A stretch of 64,000 nucleotides of DNA, taken from Catenulispora yoronensis (lineage in GTDB: Bacteria; Actinomycetota; Actinomycetes; Streptomycetales; Catenulisporaceae). A model generated the notes under the pieces. It was given only the letters and a program-made list of their open reading frames with translations. It made no database searches and was not told the origin of the DNA. The position numbers were made by a program, and so were the translations under genes. Positions 25,056 to 32,900 of this stretch are shown here, one piece after another; positions within the stretch are counted from its first letter, which is position 1, and each line of letters begins with the position of its first letter. Location of the stretch: the NCBI RefSeq assembly GCF_039531695.1, contig NZ_BAAAQN010000010.1:1-64000 (forward strand), in the 5' to 3' direction.

Positions 25056-25078
25056 CTTCTGCGGGGCTTTACTCAGGA

Positions 25079-25621
25079 TCAGCGCGCGACGCCGAGCCCT
25101 TCGAGCACCTCGGCTCCCGGCAGCGCGGCCAGCGCCGATCCCGGCAGCCAGAGCTTCGAGCCTCGGATCCCGGAGCCGACCACCGCTACTGGCGCCGCGG
25201 CCACCGCCGCGTCCACCAGGATCGGCCAGTCCTCGGGCAGTCCGATCGGCGTGATGCCGCCGTACTCCATGCCGGTCAGCTCGACCGCGGCGTCCATCGG
25301 TGCGAAGGAGGCCTTGCGTGCGCCGAGGTGCTTGCGGACCAGGGTGTTGACGTCGGCCTTCGTGGTGGCCAGCACCATGCATGCCGCGTAGGTGGTCTGC
25401 TCGCCGCGCCGTGCCGCCACGATCACGCAGTTCGCCGACTCCTCGGGGAGTACGCCGTAGGCGGCGCAGAACGCCTCCGTGTCGGCGAGCTCGGGGTCGA
25501 TCGCGGCGACCTCGACCAGCGGGGCCAGGGCCGGCAGTGCGGTCAGGGCCGCGGCCACCGGCTTGGCGAGCAGTTCGGGGTGGTCGAGGGCGGGGGTGCG
25601 GACAACGGCTTCGGTCGACAT
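25079..25621 (-). CDS. YbaK/aminoacyl-tRNA deacylase-domain protein
   Basis: The 180-residue protein matches the YbaK/ProX editing-domain fold: ESANCVIVAARRGEQTTYAA, then VLATTKADVNTLVRKHLGAR, ASFAPMDAAVELTGMEYGGI and a GIRGSKLWLPG loop. Family members hydrolyse mischarged tRNAs such as Ala- or Cys-tRNA-Pro in the cytoplasm. Whether this one edits tRNA or acts on another thioester or ester is not clear. It lies 9 bp downstream of the MarR gene on the same strand and is probably co-transcribed with it. Confidence 0.85.
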   Translation of the reverse strand: MSTEAVVRTPALDHPELLAKPVAAALTALPALAPLVEVAAIDPELADTEAFCAAYGVLPEESANCVIVAARRGEQTTYAACMVLATTKADVNTLVRKHLGARKASFAPMDAAVELTGMEYGGITPIGLPEDWPILVDAAVAAAPVAVVGSGIRGSKLWLPGSALAALPGAEVLEGLGVAR

Positions 25622-25630
25622 GGAGCGAAT

Positions 25631-26152
25631 CTACGCCCGCGCCGTCGTCAAGGTCTCGACACCCTTGGCGGAAGCGGGTCCGGCCGGGGCGGCCTGGTCC
25701 TGGGCGGCCTGGTCCGGGGCGGTCTCGGCCGGGGCTGTTCCGGCGGGGGCTGCTTCGCCCGGGTCGGTGCCGAACTCGGCGGCCAGCACCGCGCGGTGCG
25801 TCGGCCGGGCCTCGGCCAGCCGCGTCTTCCCCTCGTCGGTCAGCACCACGTAGACGCCGCGCCGGTCGTCGACGCACAGGCTGCGCGTCACCAGGTTCTG
25901 CGACTCCAGGCGGCCGATCATGCGCGACAGCGCGCTCTGCGTGATCGGGACGTGGTTCGCCAGTTCCTGCACTCGCGGGGGATGGGCGCAGTCGTACTCG
26001 GACAGCGTGTCGAGCACCTCGAACTCGCTGGCCGACAGGCCGTGTCGCCGGTCGAGCTCCAGCTCCAAGTTGTTCCACACGCGGGTCTTGCGCGCGACGA
26101 GCTCCCGCCACTGTTCGACGAGGCTTCGCTCAAGGAGGGACTCGGTCTCCAT
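25631..26152 (-). CDS. MarR-family transcriptional regulator of the adjacent efflux pump
   Basis: The 173-residue protein has a winged helix (LSASEFEVLDTLSEYDCAHP, VPITQSALSRMIGRLESQNL, DDRRGVYVVLTDEGKTRLAE). A C-terminal tail rich in Ala, Pro and Gln with an AAPAG/DQAAQ repeat pattern is unusual for MarR. I start at 26152 (METESLLERS). It is divergent from the DHA2-type efflux gene, and five 15-bp operator repeats lie between. MarR plus efflux pump is a classic drug-sensing pair. Confidence 0.88.
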   Translation of the reverse strand: METESLLERSLVEQWRELVARKTRVWNNLELELDRRHGLSASEFEVLDTLSEYDCAHPPRVQELANHVPITQSALSRMIGRLESQNLVTRSLCVDDRRGVYVVLTDEGKTRLAEARPTHRAVLAAEFGTDPGEAAPAGTAPAETAPDQAAQDQAAPAGPASAKGVETLTTARA

Positions 26153-26176
26153 GTCCGCATGGTAACACATGCGAAC

Positions 26177-26247
26177 GCACAAGGTGTAGTTGCATAAGGT
26201 TCCGGCGCACAAGGTGCTCCAACATAAAGTGTTTGCGCACTAAGTGC
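26177..26247. promoter_or_regulatory. Five iterated 15-bp operator repeats (MarR/efflux intergenic)
   Basis: Near-palindromic 11-mers begin at 26177, 26192, 26207, 26222 and 26237, exactly 15 bp apart: GCACAAGGTGT, GCATAAGGTTC, GCACAAGGTGC, ACATAAAGTGT and GCACTAAGTGC. The third and fifth are the most symmetric (GCAC-n3-GTGC). Weaker echoes may extend one unit either side. The array fills the gap between the divergent MarR and efflux genes and is the obvious target of the MarR protein. Confidence 0.75.
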
Positions 26248-26269
26248 ACGTGCATGTAATCTTCTCGGC

Positions 26270-27796
26270 ATGAGCCACAGCGACACCTCCACCACCCTGC
26301 GTCCCGGCGAGTCCGCCGCGTCGGGACGCTGGCCGCTCCGCTTGTGGGGCGCCCTGATAGTCCTGTGCGGCGCCCTGTTCCTCGATGCCCTCGACACCTC
26401 GATGGTCGGCGTGGCCCTGCCGTCGATCAAGGAATCCCTGGACCTGTCCACCTCGTCACTGCAGTGGGTCGTCAGCGGCTACGTCCTCGGCTACGGCGGG
26501 TTCCTGCTGCTCGGCGGACGCGCGGCGGACCTGCTCGGCCGGCGCCGGGTGTTCCTGACGGCGCTCGCCGTCTTCGCCGTCGCCTCGCTGCTGTCCGGCA
26601 TGGTCAACGACGGCGACCTGCTGATCGCCACCCGGTTCGTGAAGGGCATCAGCGCGGCCTTCACCGCGCCGGCCGGGCTGTCGATCATCACCACCACGTT
26701 CGCCGAGGGGCCGGACCGCAACCGGGCCCTGAGCATCTACACCACCTGCGGCGCCGCCGGCTTCTCGCTCGGCCTGGTGCTCTCCGGCCTGCTGACCGAG
26801 GCCGGCTGGCGCTGGACGCTGCTGGTCCCGGCGCCGGTGGCGGCGCTGATCCTGGTGGCCGGCTGGAAGCTGATCGACCACGACCGGCCCGCGCCGGCCG
26901 GCGCGGGCCGCGGCGGGTACGACATCCTGGGCGCGATCACCAGCACCGGCGCGGTGCTGGTGCTGGTCTTCGGCATCGTCCGGGCGCCGGAGGAGGGCTG
27001 GCTGGCCCCGGTCACGCTGGGCACCTTCGCCGCGGCCGTGGCGCTGGGCGTGGCGTTCGTGGCCGTGGAGCGGCGCGTCGCCAACCCGCTGGTGCGGCTC
27101 GGGGTGCTGCGCTCCCCGTCGCTGATCCGGGCGCTGATCGGCGGCGGCCTGATGTTCGGCGGGTACGCCTCGTTCCAGTTCGTGGTCACCCAGTACCTTC
27201 AGACGCTCTCCAAGTGGAGCGCCCTGCACACCGCGCTGGCCTTCCTGCCGGCCGGCCTGATCGTCCTGTTCTCCAGCTTCAAGATCGCCGACGTGCTCAA
27301 CCGCTACGGCACCGCGCGGGTCGGCGTCGCCGGCTTCGCCTTCCTGTCGCTGGGCTACCTCCAGTTCCTGCGCATCGGCCAGACCCCGAGCTGGTGGGTG
27401 ATCCTGCCCTCGATCGTCGCGCTGGGCCTGGGCTTCGGGATGGCGTTCCCGGCGATCAACGTGCAGGCCGCCTCCGGCATCGCCGACGAGGAGCAGGGCC
27501 TGGTCTCCGGGCTGCTGAACACCGCGCTCCAGGTCGGCATCACCGTGGTGCTGGCCGCCTCGACCGCGATCATCGCGGCCAACGGCGGCGCCGGGGCCCG
27601 GACGAACGCGCAGGTGCTGGCCAGCTACCGGCCGGTGCTGGTGTTCGTGGCCCTGGCCACGGTCGCCGGGCTGCTGATCCTGGCCGGGGGGCTGCTGCGG
27701 CGCGGCCGCACCCCGGTGGAGTCCACGCTGGCCGAGGAGCTGGAGGACGAGCTCGACGTCCTGACGCTGCGGCAGCGGGACGCGCTGATCGGCTGA
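26270..27796 (+). CDS. MFS drug efflux transporter (DHA2, 14-helix type)
   Basis: The 508-residue protein has about 14 membrane helices. It carries motif C of drug/H+ antiporters in a LDALDTSMVGVALPSI context, motif A GRAADLLGRRRVFLTA, and ITTTFAEGPDRNRALSIYTT. The C-terminus is acidic (LAEELEDELDVL). It probably exports a toxic compound by proton exchange. The divergent MarR gene and the iterated operators suggest substrate-induced expression. A very strong hairpin follows. Confidence 0.92.
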   Translation: MSHSDTSTTLRPGESAASGRWPLRLWGALIVLCGALFLDALDTSMVGVALPSIKESLDLSTSSLQWVVSGYVLGYGGFLLLGGRAADLLGRRRVFLTALAVFAVASLLSGMVNDGDLLIATRFVKGISAAFTAPAGLSIITTTFAEGPDRNRALSIYTTCGAAGFSLGLVLSGLLTEAGWRWTLLVPAPVAALILVAGWKLIDHDRPAPAGAGRGGYDILGAITSTGAVLVLVFGIVRAPEEGWLAPVTLGTFAAAVALGVAFVAVERRVANPLVRLGVLRSPSLIRALIGGGLMFGGYASFQFVVTQYLQTLSKWSALHTALAFLPAGLIVLFSSFKIADVLNRYGTARVGVAGFAFLSLGYLQFLRIGQTPSWWVILPSIVALGLGFGMAFPAINVQAASGIADEEQGLVSGLLNTALQVGITVVLAASTAIIAANGGAGARTNAQVLASYRPVLVFVALATVAGLLILAGGLLRRGRTPVESTLAEELEDELDVLTLRQRDALIG

Positions 27797-27823
27797 GGCG
27801 TCGGCCGGTCGCCTGAACGGCCC

Positions 27824-27870
27824 CATCGGTGCCGGTCCCCCCAAGAATCTTGGGGGGACCGGCACCGATG
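27824..27870 (+). terminator. Very long perfect terminator hairpin
   Basis: A 22-bp uninterrupted stem (27824-27845 with 27849-27870) closes on the 3-nt loop AAT, 27 bp after the efflux gene stop. There is no T-tract. Confidence 0.85.
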
Positions 27871-27953
27871 AGTTCTCCGGCGGTGTCTCGTCTGATCCGG
27901 TGAGAGGGAAGAACACCGAAGTCGTCGGATCGCGAAAACGGAAGGACATCACC

Positions 27954-28358
27954 ATGGCTGAGAAGACCGTCGCGGAGAAGCTCGGGATCAAGGCGGGCAA
28001 GGCCGTCTGGACCTCGCACCCGGAGCGGTTCACCGAGGTCGGCGAGCTGCCCGAGGGCGCGACCGTGGTCCCGGACCTGGCCGACGCCGCGGTCGCCGTG
28101 CTGTACGCGGACGACGCGGCCGCGGCCAAGGCGCTGCTGGAGGCGAACAAGGCCGACGTCACCAAGCCGCCGGCGGTGTGGGTGGCCTACCCCAAGGCGA
28201 ACCGGACCGACATCAACCGCGACACCCTGTGGCCCATCGTCGTCGCCTACGACCTGCGGCCCAACGGCCAGGTCGCGATCGACGACGTGTGGTCGGCCCT
28301 GCGCTTCCGGGCGAACAAGCCTGGTGAGGAGGCGTTCACCGGTGGCGGCAAGAAGTAG
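27954..28358 (+). CDS. DUF3052-like small cytoplasmic protein
   Basis: The 134-residue protein begins MAEKTVAEKLGIKAGKAVW, has an alternating alpha/beta pattern and the segment PPAVWVAYPKANRTDIN, followed by DDVWSALRFR. This matches the layout I associate with DUF3052-type proteins (LGIK-G near the start, WVxxPK in the middle). No enzyme residues are evident. GGAAGGA lies 7 nt before the ATG. Function unknown. It ends 21 bp from the convergent ohr-like gene. Confidence 0.65.
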   Translation: MAEKTVAEKLGIKAGKAVWTSHPERFTEVGELPEGATVVPDLADAAVAVLYADDAAAAKALLEANKADVTKPPAVWVAYPKANRTDINRDTLWPIVVAYDLRPNGQVAIDDVWSALRFRANKPGEEAFTGGGKK

Positions 28359-28379
28359 CGCGCGGCTGCGTGCGGACTC

Positions 28380-28793
28380 CTACTCGACCACGATCTCGAC
28401 CGGGATGTTGCCGCGCGTGGCGTTCGAGTAGGGGCAGACCTGGTGCGTCGCCTCCAGGAGCTCCTGCCCCTTCTCGTTGTGCAGTTCCTCCGGGAGCTCG
28501 GCGCGCAGCACGACCGACAGCCCGTAGCGGCCGCCGTCCAGGGCGTTCAGCGTGACCTCGGCGGTCACCGACGCCTCCGAGACGTCCAGCCCCATGCGCT
28601 TGCCGACCAGCTGCATCGCGCTGGCGAAACAGGCCGAGTAGCCGACGGCGAACAGCTGCTCGGGGTTGGTGCCCTGGCCGTTCCCGCCCAGCGCGGCCGG
28701 CGGCGCCAGGGTCAGATCGAGCGTGCCGTCGTCGGTGACCGAGCGGCCTTCGCGACCGACCGAGGTGGCGACGGCGGTGTATACGGGCTTCAT
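28380..28793 (-). CDS. ohr: OsmC/Ohr-family organic hydroperoxide resistance protein
   Basis: The 137-residue Ohr-subfamily protein has both redox cysteines: one in VGYSACFASAMQ (peroxidatic) and one in HQVCPYSNATRGN (resolving). The N-terminus VYTAVATSVGREGRSVTDDG is also typical. Ohr reduces organic and lipid hydroperoxides in the cytoplasm using lipoylated proteins. It is divergent from a TetR gene with two palindromes between, unlike most ohr genes, which are controlled by the MarR-type OhrR. Confidence 0.93.
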   Translation of the reverse strand: MKPVYTAVATSVGREGRSVTDDGTLDLTLAPPAALGGNGQGTNPEQLFAVGYSACFASAMQLVGKRMGLDVSEASVTAEVTLNALDGGRYGLSVVLRAELPEELHNEKGQELLEATHQVCPYSNATRGNIPVEIVVE

Positions 28794-28831
28794 GGCGGAC
28801 CTCCTGCTGGACCGGCTGGGGACTGCTGAAC

Positions 28832-28884
28832 CAGACAGATCTGTCTGTCTGGCAACTCCGATACTAGACAGATCTGTCTGGTAT
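28832..28884. promoter_or_regulatory. Two TetR operators between ohr and its TetR gene
   Basis: A perfect 16-bp palindrome, CAGACAGATCTGTCTG, is at 28832-28847. A second copy of its 14-bp core at 28866-28879 is extended by ATAC/GTAT arms to 28861-28884. The centres are 33 bp apart, about three helical turns, so two repressor dimers could sit on the same DNA face. Confidence 0.85.
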
Positions 28885-28893
28885 CGTCAAGGC

Positions 28894-29424
28894 GTGAGCT
28901 CCGCACGTGACCGCGTCCTCGGCACCGCCACCCGGCTGTTCTACGCCGAGGGCATCCACACCGTGGGCGTCGACCGGGTCATCGCCGACGCCTCGGTCGC
29001 GAAGGCGACCTTCTACCACCACTTCAAGTCCAAGGAAGACCTGGTCCTGGCCTATCTGGCCACGGAGTACGAGCGCCAGCGCGGCGTCCTGGACGCCGTC
29101 CCCGGCACCGGCCTGGACCGCCTGGCCGCGATCCTGGCCAAGCTCGCCGACCTCAGCGCCGGCCCCGGCTTCCGCGGCTGCCCCTTCCTCAACGCCGCCG
29201 CCGAGTACCCCGACGCCGACACCCCGGTCCGCCACCTCGTCGACGACTACCGCGCCTGGTACCGCACCCTGATGCGCGGCCTCCTGGTCGAGGCCGACCG
29301 CCCCGACCCGGACCCGAAGGCCGACCTGCTGCTGCTGGTCCGCGACGGCATCACGGTCGCCGGCGGCCTCGGCGACCAGGCCGCCGTGCAGGCCGGGGTG
29401 CGGACCGCGCTCGCCGTGGTGTGA
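28894..29424 (+). CDS. TetR-family transcriptional regulator
   Basis: The 176-residue protein has the HTH VGVDRVIADASVAKATFYHH followed by FKSKEDLVLAYL, then a ligand domain (GFRGCPFLNAAAEYPD). The GTG at 28894 lies 9 bp after the second palindrome, so the message is probably almost leaderless and autoregulated. The partner gene is ohr, implying a peroxide- or electrophile-responsive switch. A Cys in the ligand domain (RGCPF) is a possible sensor. Confidence 0.9.
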   Translation: MSSARDRVLGTATRLFYAEGIHTVGVDRVIADASVAKATFYHHFKSKEDLVLAYLATEYERQRGVLDAVPGTGLDRLAAILAKLADLSAGPGFRGCPFLNAAAEYPDADTPVRHLVDDYRAWYRTLMRGLLVEADRPDPDPKADLLLLVRDGITVAGGLGDQAAVQAGVRTALAVV

Positions 29425-29471
29425 GTACGGGCTGCCACCTGCGCAAGCTCGCCGAGCTGTAGTCCGCCGAG

Positions 29472-31061
29472 TCAGACCACGGGCAGGACCACTGCTGAAC
29501 CGGAGCGGACCTCGATCTCATAGGCGCGGCGTCCTGCGGCGAAGCGCGGATGGGCCCCGGCACTGATCCGGATCCGTATTCGGTGGCCGGGCAGGAAGCG
29601 GTGTGCGGTCGACGACATCGTGATGGTGAGGGCGGACGGGGCCGGATTCGCGGAGCGGGCGTCGATCCGGGCGATTCCGTCGCAGACGTTGCGGGAGCGG
29701 CCGCGTTCGTCGACGTCGCAGAGCCGGACGAAGACTGTGGCGGCGCCGTCGAGGTCGGGGATTCGTGCCAGCAGCTCGGCGGCCACCGGGCCGATCACCT
29801 CGATCGCCTCGGGCAGCGGTGCGCTGGTGCGGACCAGGACTTCGGGGCGGCGCTCGGTCGCCTGGTCGTCGTGGGTCCCGGCGGTGCGACCCAGGCCCGC
29901 TCCGCCGACCGAGGGCGTGGGGTGGGCCGGGTCGTGGCGGACCGTGCCCACCGCTTCGTCTCCGCCGGGCGCGTTCCGGGCCAGTGTGCCGTCGGCCTGC
30001 GGGTACCAGGAGACCGGAACGGCGGCGGGCGGCCAGGCCGGAAGCTCGCGCCAACCGTCCTTGGGCCCCACCGTCACCTGCACTCGCCCCTTCGGGGGCG
30101 TCGGATCGGCGAGGTGTCCCCGGAGCCACGCCACCGACTCGCCGAACACCGTCCCGAAGCCTTGTCGCAGCGCCGAGGTGTGCGTCCATGGTCCGACCAG
30201 CAGCGACCGTCGCCCGGCCGGCAGTCGGCCGTACTGCTGGAGGGCCTGCTCCAGCGCCACGTCCGACCAGCCGCTGACGATCAGCGTCGGCACGTCGAGC
30301 CCGTCGGCCGCGCCCAGCAGATCGGTGCCCTGCCAGTAGCCGTCGGACGGATCGGGGTGGGCGGCGGCGCCGGCGAGCACTGGTATCCGGCGGCCCAGCA
30401 CGCGCTCGTACTCCACCACCGGCTGTTCGGCCCGCACGATGCGCTTCATCCCGCGGGCCAACCGCAGGGTGGCGCCGAGGAAGGCGCGCGGCCCTCGGTG
30501 CTGCGTGTCGAAGGCGGTGGCGGCGATCAAGGCGTCTTCGAGGGCGAACACCCCGTTCCGGTAGAAGAACCCGTACGGGTTGTGCAGCGGGAGGTGCATC
30601 ACCATCGCCTTCAGCTCCGGCGGCGGCTCGGCGGCCAGCGCCCACGCCGGGTACGCCATGGCGCTGGGCCCGACCAGCCCGAGCCGGCCGGTGAACCAGG
30701 ACCGGGACCGGAGCCAGGCGACGGTTGCCCGGCCGTCGGGGCCGTCGTCGCGCCAGGGCTGGGCCGTTCCGCCCGATCCCGCGGTCCCCCGCGAGCTCTG
30801 CACCACGACATGGAAGCCCTGCTCCGCGAACGCCATCCCGAAAAGCGCCGCCCACGGGAGGCCGCGCCCGTACGGCGACCGCACCAGCAGCGTCGGGAAC
30901 TCCCGCGCCCCGCCCGGATCCGGGAAGTAGCGGTCGGCGAGCAGCTCCACGCCGTCCGGCACGGGTATCCGGATGCCGGGCTCGTAGCCGACGCCGTGCT
31001 TCGGTATCGGCAGGCCGCGCAGGGCGCGGCGGAAGATCCGGGTGCTGCGGGCTGGCTTCAT
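29472..31061 (-). CDS. CocE/NonD-family (X-Pro dipeptidyl-peptidase-like) hydrolase
   Basis: The 529-residue alpha/beta hydrolase has oxyanion region YGRGLPWAALFGM, nucleophile Ser in VGPSAMAYPAW, acid Asp in VSGWSDVALEQ and His in VGPWTHTSAL. A C-terminal jelly-roll (SALTITMSSTAHRFLPGHRI) completes the S15/CocE architecture. Family members cleave X-Pro peptides, cocaine or acylated antibiotics; no signal peptide is seen. The start at 31061 has GAGGAG upstream. It is divergent from a TetR gene over a 23-bp palindrome. Confidence 0.88.
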   Translation of the reverse strand: MKPARSTRIFRRALRGLPIPKHGVGYEPGIRIPVPDGVELLADRYFPDPGGAREFPTLLVRSPYGRGLPWAALFGMAFAEQGFHVVVQSSRGTAGSGGTAQPWRDDGPDGRATVAWLRSRSWFTGRLGLVGPSAMAYPAWALAAEPPPELKAMVMHLPLHNPYGFFYRNGVFALEDALIAATAFDTQHRGPRAFLGATLRLARGMKRIVRAEQPVVEYERVLGRRIPVLAGAAAHPDPSDGYWQGTDLLGAADGLDVPTLIVSGWSDVALEQALQQYGRLPAGRRSLLVGPWTHTSALRQGFGTVFGESVAWLRGHLADPTPPKGRVQVTVGPKDGWRELPAWPPAAVPVSWYPQADGTLARNAPGGDEAVGTVRHDPAHPTPSVGGAGLGRTAGTHDDQATERRPEVLVRTSAPLPEAIEVIGPVAAELLARIPDLDGAATVFVRLCDVDERGRSRNVCDGIARIDARSANPAPSALTITMSSTAHRFLPGHRIRIRISAGAHPRFAAGRRAYEIEVRSGSAVVLPVV

Positions 31062-31088
31062 GGACCTCATCTCCTCGGCGCGGCGGTC

Positions 31089-31111
31089 ATTCTCGTACGT
31101 TGTACGAGAAT
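31089..31111. promoter_or_regulatory. TetR operator between the CocE-like and TetR genes
   Basis: ATTCTCGTAC and GTACGAGAAT form perfect 10-bp arms around GTT, centred in the gap between the divergent genes. Confidence 0.8.
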
Positions 31112-31155
31112 AGGGCTGGCAAGATTGTCTGCGCAAGTGAGGAGAGGGGGAAGGC

Positions 31156-31893
31156 GTGGATCCGGAAGCGCTGTGGTCCGACCGCCGTCATCGGCGCGGA
31201 CGCCCGCCGGCCCACACCCGCGAGGCGGTCGTGGAGCGGGCGGTCGCGGTCGCCGACGCCGAGGGGCTGTCCGCGGTGACCATGCGCCGGGTCGCCGCCG
31301 CGCTCGGCTCCGGCACCATGTCCCTCTACACCTATGTCTCCGAGCGCGACGCGCTGCTGGAGCTGATGATCGACGCCGTCACCGGCGAGCAGGAGCTGCC
31401 GCCCGCGACCGACGACTGGCGCGCCGACCTGGCCGCTTACGCGCGCGGTCAGCGGGCCCTGATGCGCCGCCACCCCTGGCTCCCGGCGGCCCTGGCCGGC
31501 CGCCGGACCCTGGGCCCGAACACCCTCGCGGCCCTGGACCACGCCCTGGCCCTGCTGGTGCCGACCGGCCTGTCGCCCCTGGCCTGCCTGGAGGCCTTCG
31601 CGCTGGTCAGCGGCTTCGTGGCGAGCCACATCGGCTACGAGGCGGCGCAGGAGTCAGCCCTCGGCGACGCGGAGCAGGCCCGGCGGTTCGCCGAGGCCAA
31701 CGCCCGCTACCTGACGAAGGCCGTGGAATCAGGGGCCTATCCGCACTTCGCCGCCGCCGCGGCGGCCTCCGGCACCGGCCCGCCGCCCGATCCCGACGCG
31801 ACGTTCGAGCGGCTGCTCGGCCGGGTGCTCAACGGTCTGACAGCACCGGCGGACCCGCGGCCTCCGGCTCCCGGCTCCAGCGCGACGGGCTGA
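31156..31893 (+). CDS. TetR-family transcriptional regulator (TetR_C class)
   Basis: The 245-residue protein has an Arg-rich N-terminal arm (DRRHRRGRPPAHTREAVV), the HTH VTMRRVAAALGSGTMSLYTY and a C-terminal domain like that of TetR(B)/ActR-type proteins (GFVASHIGYEAA). It is divergent from the CocE-like hydrolase, its likely target. Its last 65 bp overlap the end of the AraC-family gene on the other strand. Confidence 0.9.
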   Translation: MDPEALWSDRRHRRGRPPAHTREAVVERAVAVADAEGLSAVTMRRVAAALGSGTMSLYTYVSERDALLELMIDAVTGEQELPPATDDWRADLAAYARGQRALMRRHPWLPAALAGRRTLGPNTLAALDHALALLVPTGLSPLACLEAFALVSGFVASHIGYEAAQESALGDAEQARRFAEANARYLTKAVESGAYPHFAAAAAASGTGPPPDPDATFERLLGRVLNGLTAPADPRPPAPGSSATG

Positions 31894-32809
31894 CGCCCTT
31901 GACCCGCTTGAACGCGACACTGAACGCGAACGCGTCCTGGTACCCGACCGCCCGCGCGGCCGCGGCGACCGTGGTCGCGGAGCCGTCGCGCAGCAGGTCC
32001 GCCGCCACGGTCATGCGCCAGTCGGTGAGGTAGGTCAGCGGCGGCTGCCCGACCAGCTCGGCGAAGCGGGCGGCGAACGCCGCGCGGGACATGCCGGCCG
32101 CCGCCGCGAGCTCGGCGACCGTCCAGCGGTGCGCCGGATCGGTGTGGACCTGTTCCAGCGCCGCGCCGATCGCGGGGTCGGACAGCGCGTGGTACCAGGT
32201 CGGCCGTTCCAGGCCGAGCCGCGCGCAGCCTTCCCGCAGGGCCAGGACCAGGATCAGGTCCAGCAGGCGGTGCAGCACCGCGTCCTGGCCCGGCTCGTCC
32301 AGCGCGGCCTCGGCGGTGAGCAGGTCGAGCGCGGCGCCGGTGCGCGGGTTCGCCGGGACCCGGGCGACCGGCGGGAGCGCGGACAGGAGCCGGCGGCCGG
32401 CGTCGCCCTGCGGCGCGTAGGTGCCGCGGACCAGCGTGGTGGCGCCGGGGCCGCCGGCGCCGTAGGTGCGGGGCGCCAGCAGCCTGGCCAGTTCGGCATG
32501 GTCGCTGGGGGCGCCGAGGAAGTGCTTGCGCCCGGCTCGGATCACGACCCGCGACGCGGTGGCCAGGTCGTCGGAGACGGTGTGCCGGGAGCTGCCGGTG
32601 ACCACGGCGATGTCGCCCGGGGCGAGGTCGCAGGGCTCGACGTCCGGCCGGTCGTCGAGCCGCAGCACCGCGCGGCCGCCGAGGGCCGCGAACAGGGTCA
32701 GCGGCGGAGTCCGGTCGAAGGTCATCGCCCACGGCGGGTGCTGGATCAGCTGCCGCACGTCGGCGTCGCTGGTGCGGGAGCGACGGAGCAGGTCGCTGAG
32801 GGCGTCCAT
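31829..32809 (-). CDS. AraC-family regulator with cupin-type sensor domain
   Basis: The 326-residue protein has an N-terminal AraC-binding cupin (PCDLAPGDIAVVTGSSRHTV) and a C-terminal pair of HTHs (WTVAELAAAAGMSRAAFAAR, ATTVAAAARAVGYQDAFAFS, then FKRVKGVSPSRWSRE). Such regulators often activate a neighbouring oxidoreductase, and the divergent NmrA-like gene fits. I start at the ATG at 32809 (MDALSDLLRR). The 3' end overlaps the convergent TetR gene by 65 bp. Confidence 0.9.
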   Translation of the reverse strand: MDALSDLLRRSRTSDADVRQLIQHPPWAMTFDRTPPLTLFAALGGRAVLRLDDRPDVEPCDLAPGDIAVVTGSSRHTVSDDLATASRVVIRAGRKHFLGAPSDHAELARLLAPRTYGAGGPGATTLVRGTYAPQGDAGRRLLSALPPVARVPANPRTGAALDLLTAEAALDEPGQDAVLHRLLDLILVLALREGCARLGLERPTWYHALSDPAIGAALEQVHTDPAHRWTVAELAAAAGMSRAAFAARFAELVGQPPLTYLTDWRMTVAADLLRDGSATTVAAAARAVGYQDAFAFSVAFKRVKGVSPSRWSREPEAAGPPVLSDR

Positions 32810-32852
32810 GCCCTCACGGTAGCCGAGCCGTGGACGAACGCAAAGGTTCTGG

Positions 32853-32875
32853 GGACGATCTCCCATGGATCGTCC
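32853..32875. promoter_or_regulatory. Inverted repeat between the AraC and NmrA-like genes
   Basis: GGACGATC and GATCGTCC form perfect 8-bp arms around 7 nt, 26 bp before the NmrA-like start. CGATCTCC recurs 29 bp further on. This is a candidate site for the AraC-type protein. Confidence 0.45.
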
Positions 32876-32900
32876 AGCGGATCGGCGATCTCCTGGAGGC

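Larger units (their letters stand above)
24744..25078. other. Intergenic region with two terminators and short repeats
   Basis: No gene is seen in these 335 bp. The region holds GGTCAGG-like short repeats after 24744, the terminators at 24798-24835 and 25019-25055, and a directly repeated GCGCGGAAGACCGG at about 24864-24895. An 8-bp inverted pair (GATTCGAG at 24932, CTCGAATC at 24996) is too far apart to call a structure. Confidence 0.6.

Noticed and set aside
26177..26247. Iterated 15-bp repeats considered as a CRISPR array or replication iterons
   Set aside because: Units are near-palindromic with only 4-nt gaps and no spacers, no cas or rep gene is near, and the position between divergent MarR and efflux genes fits operators.
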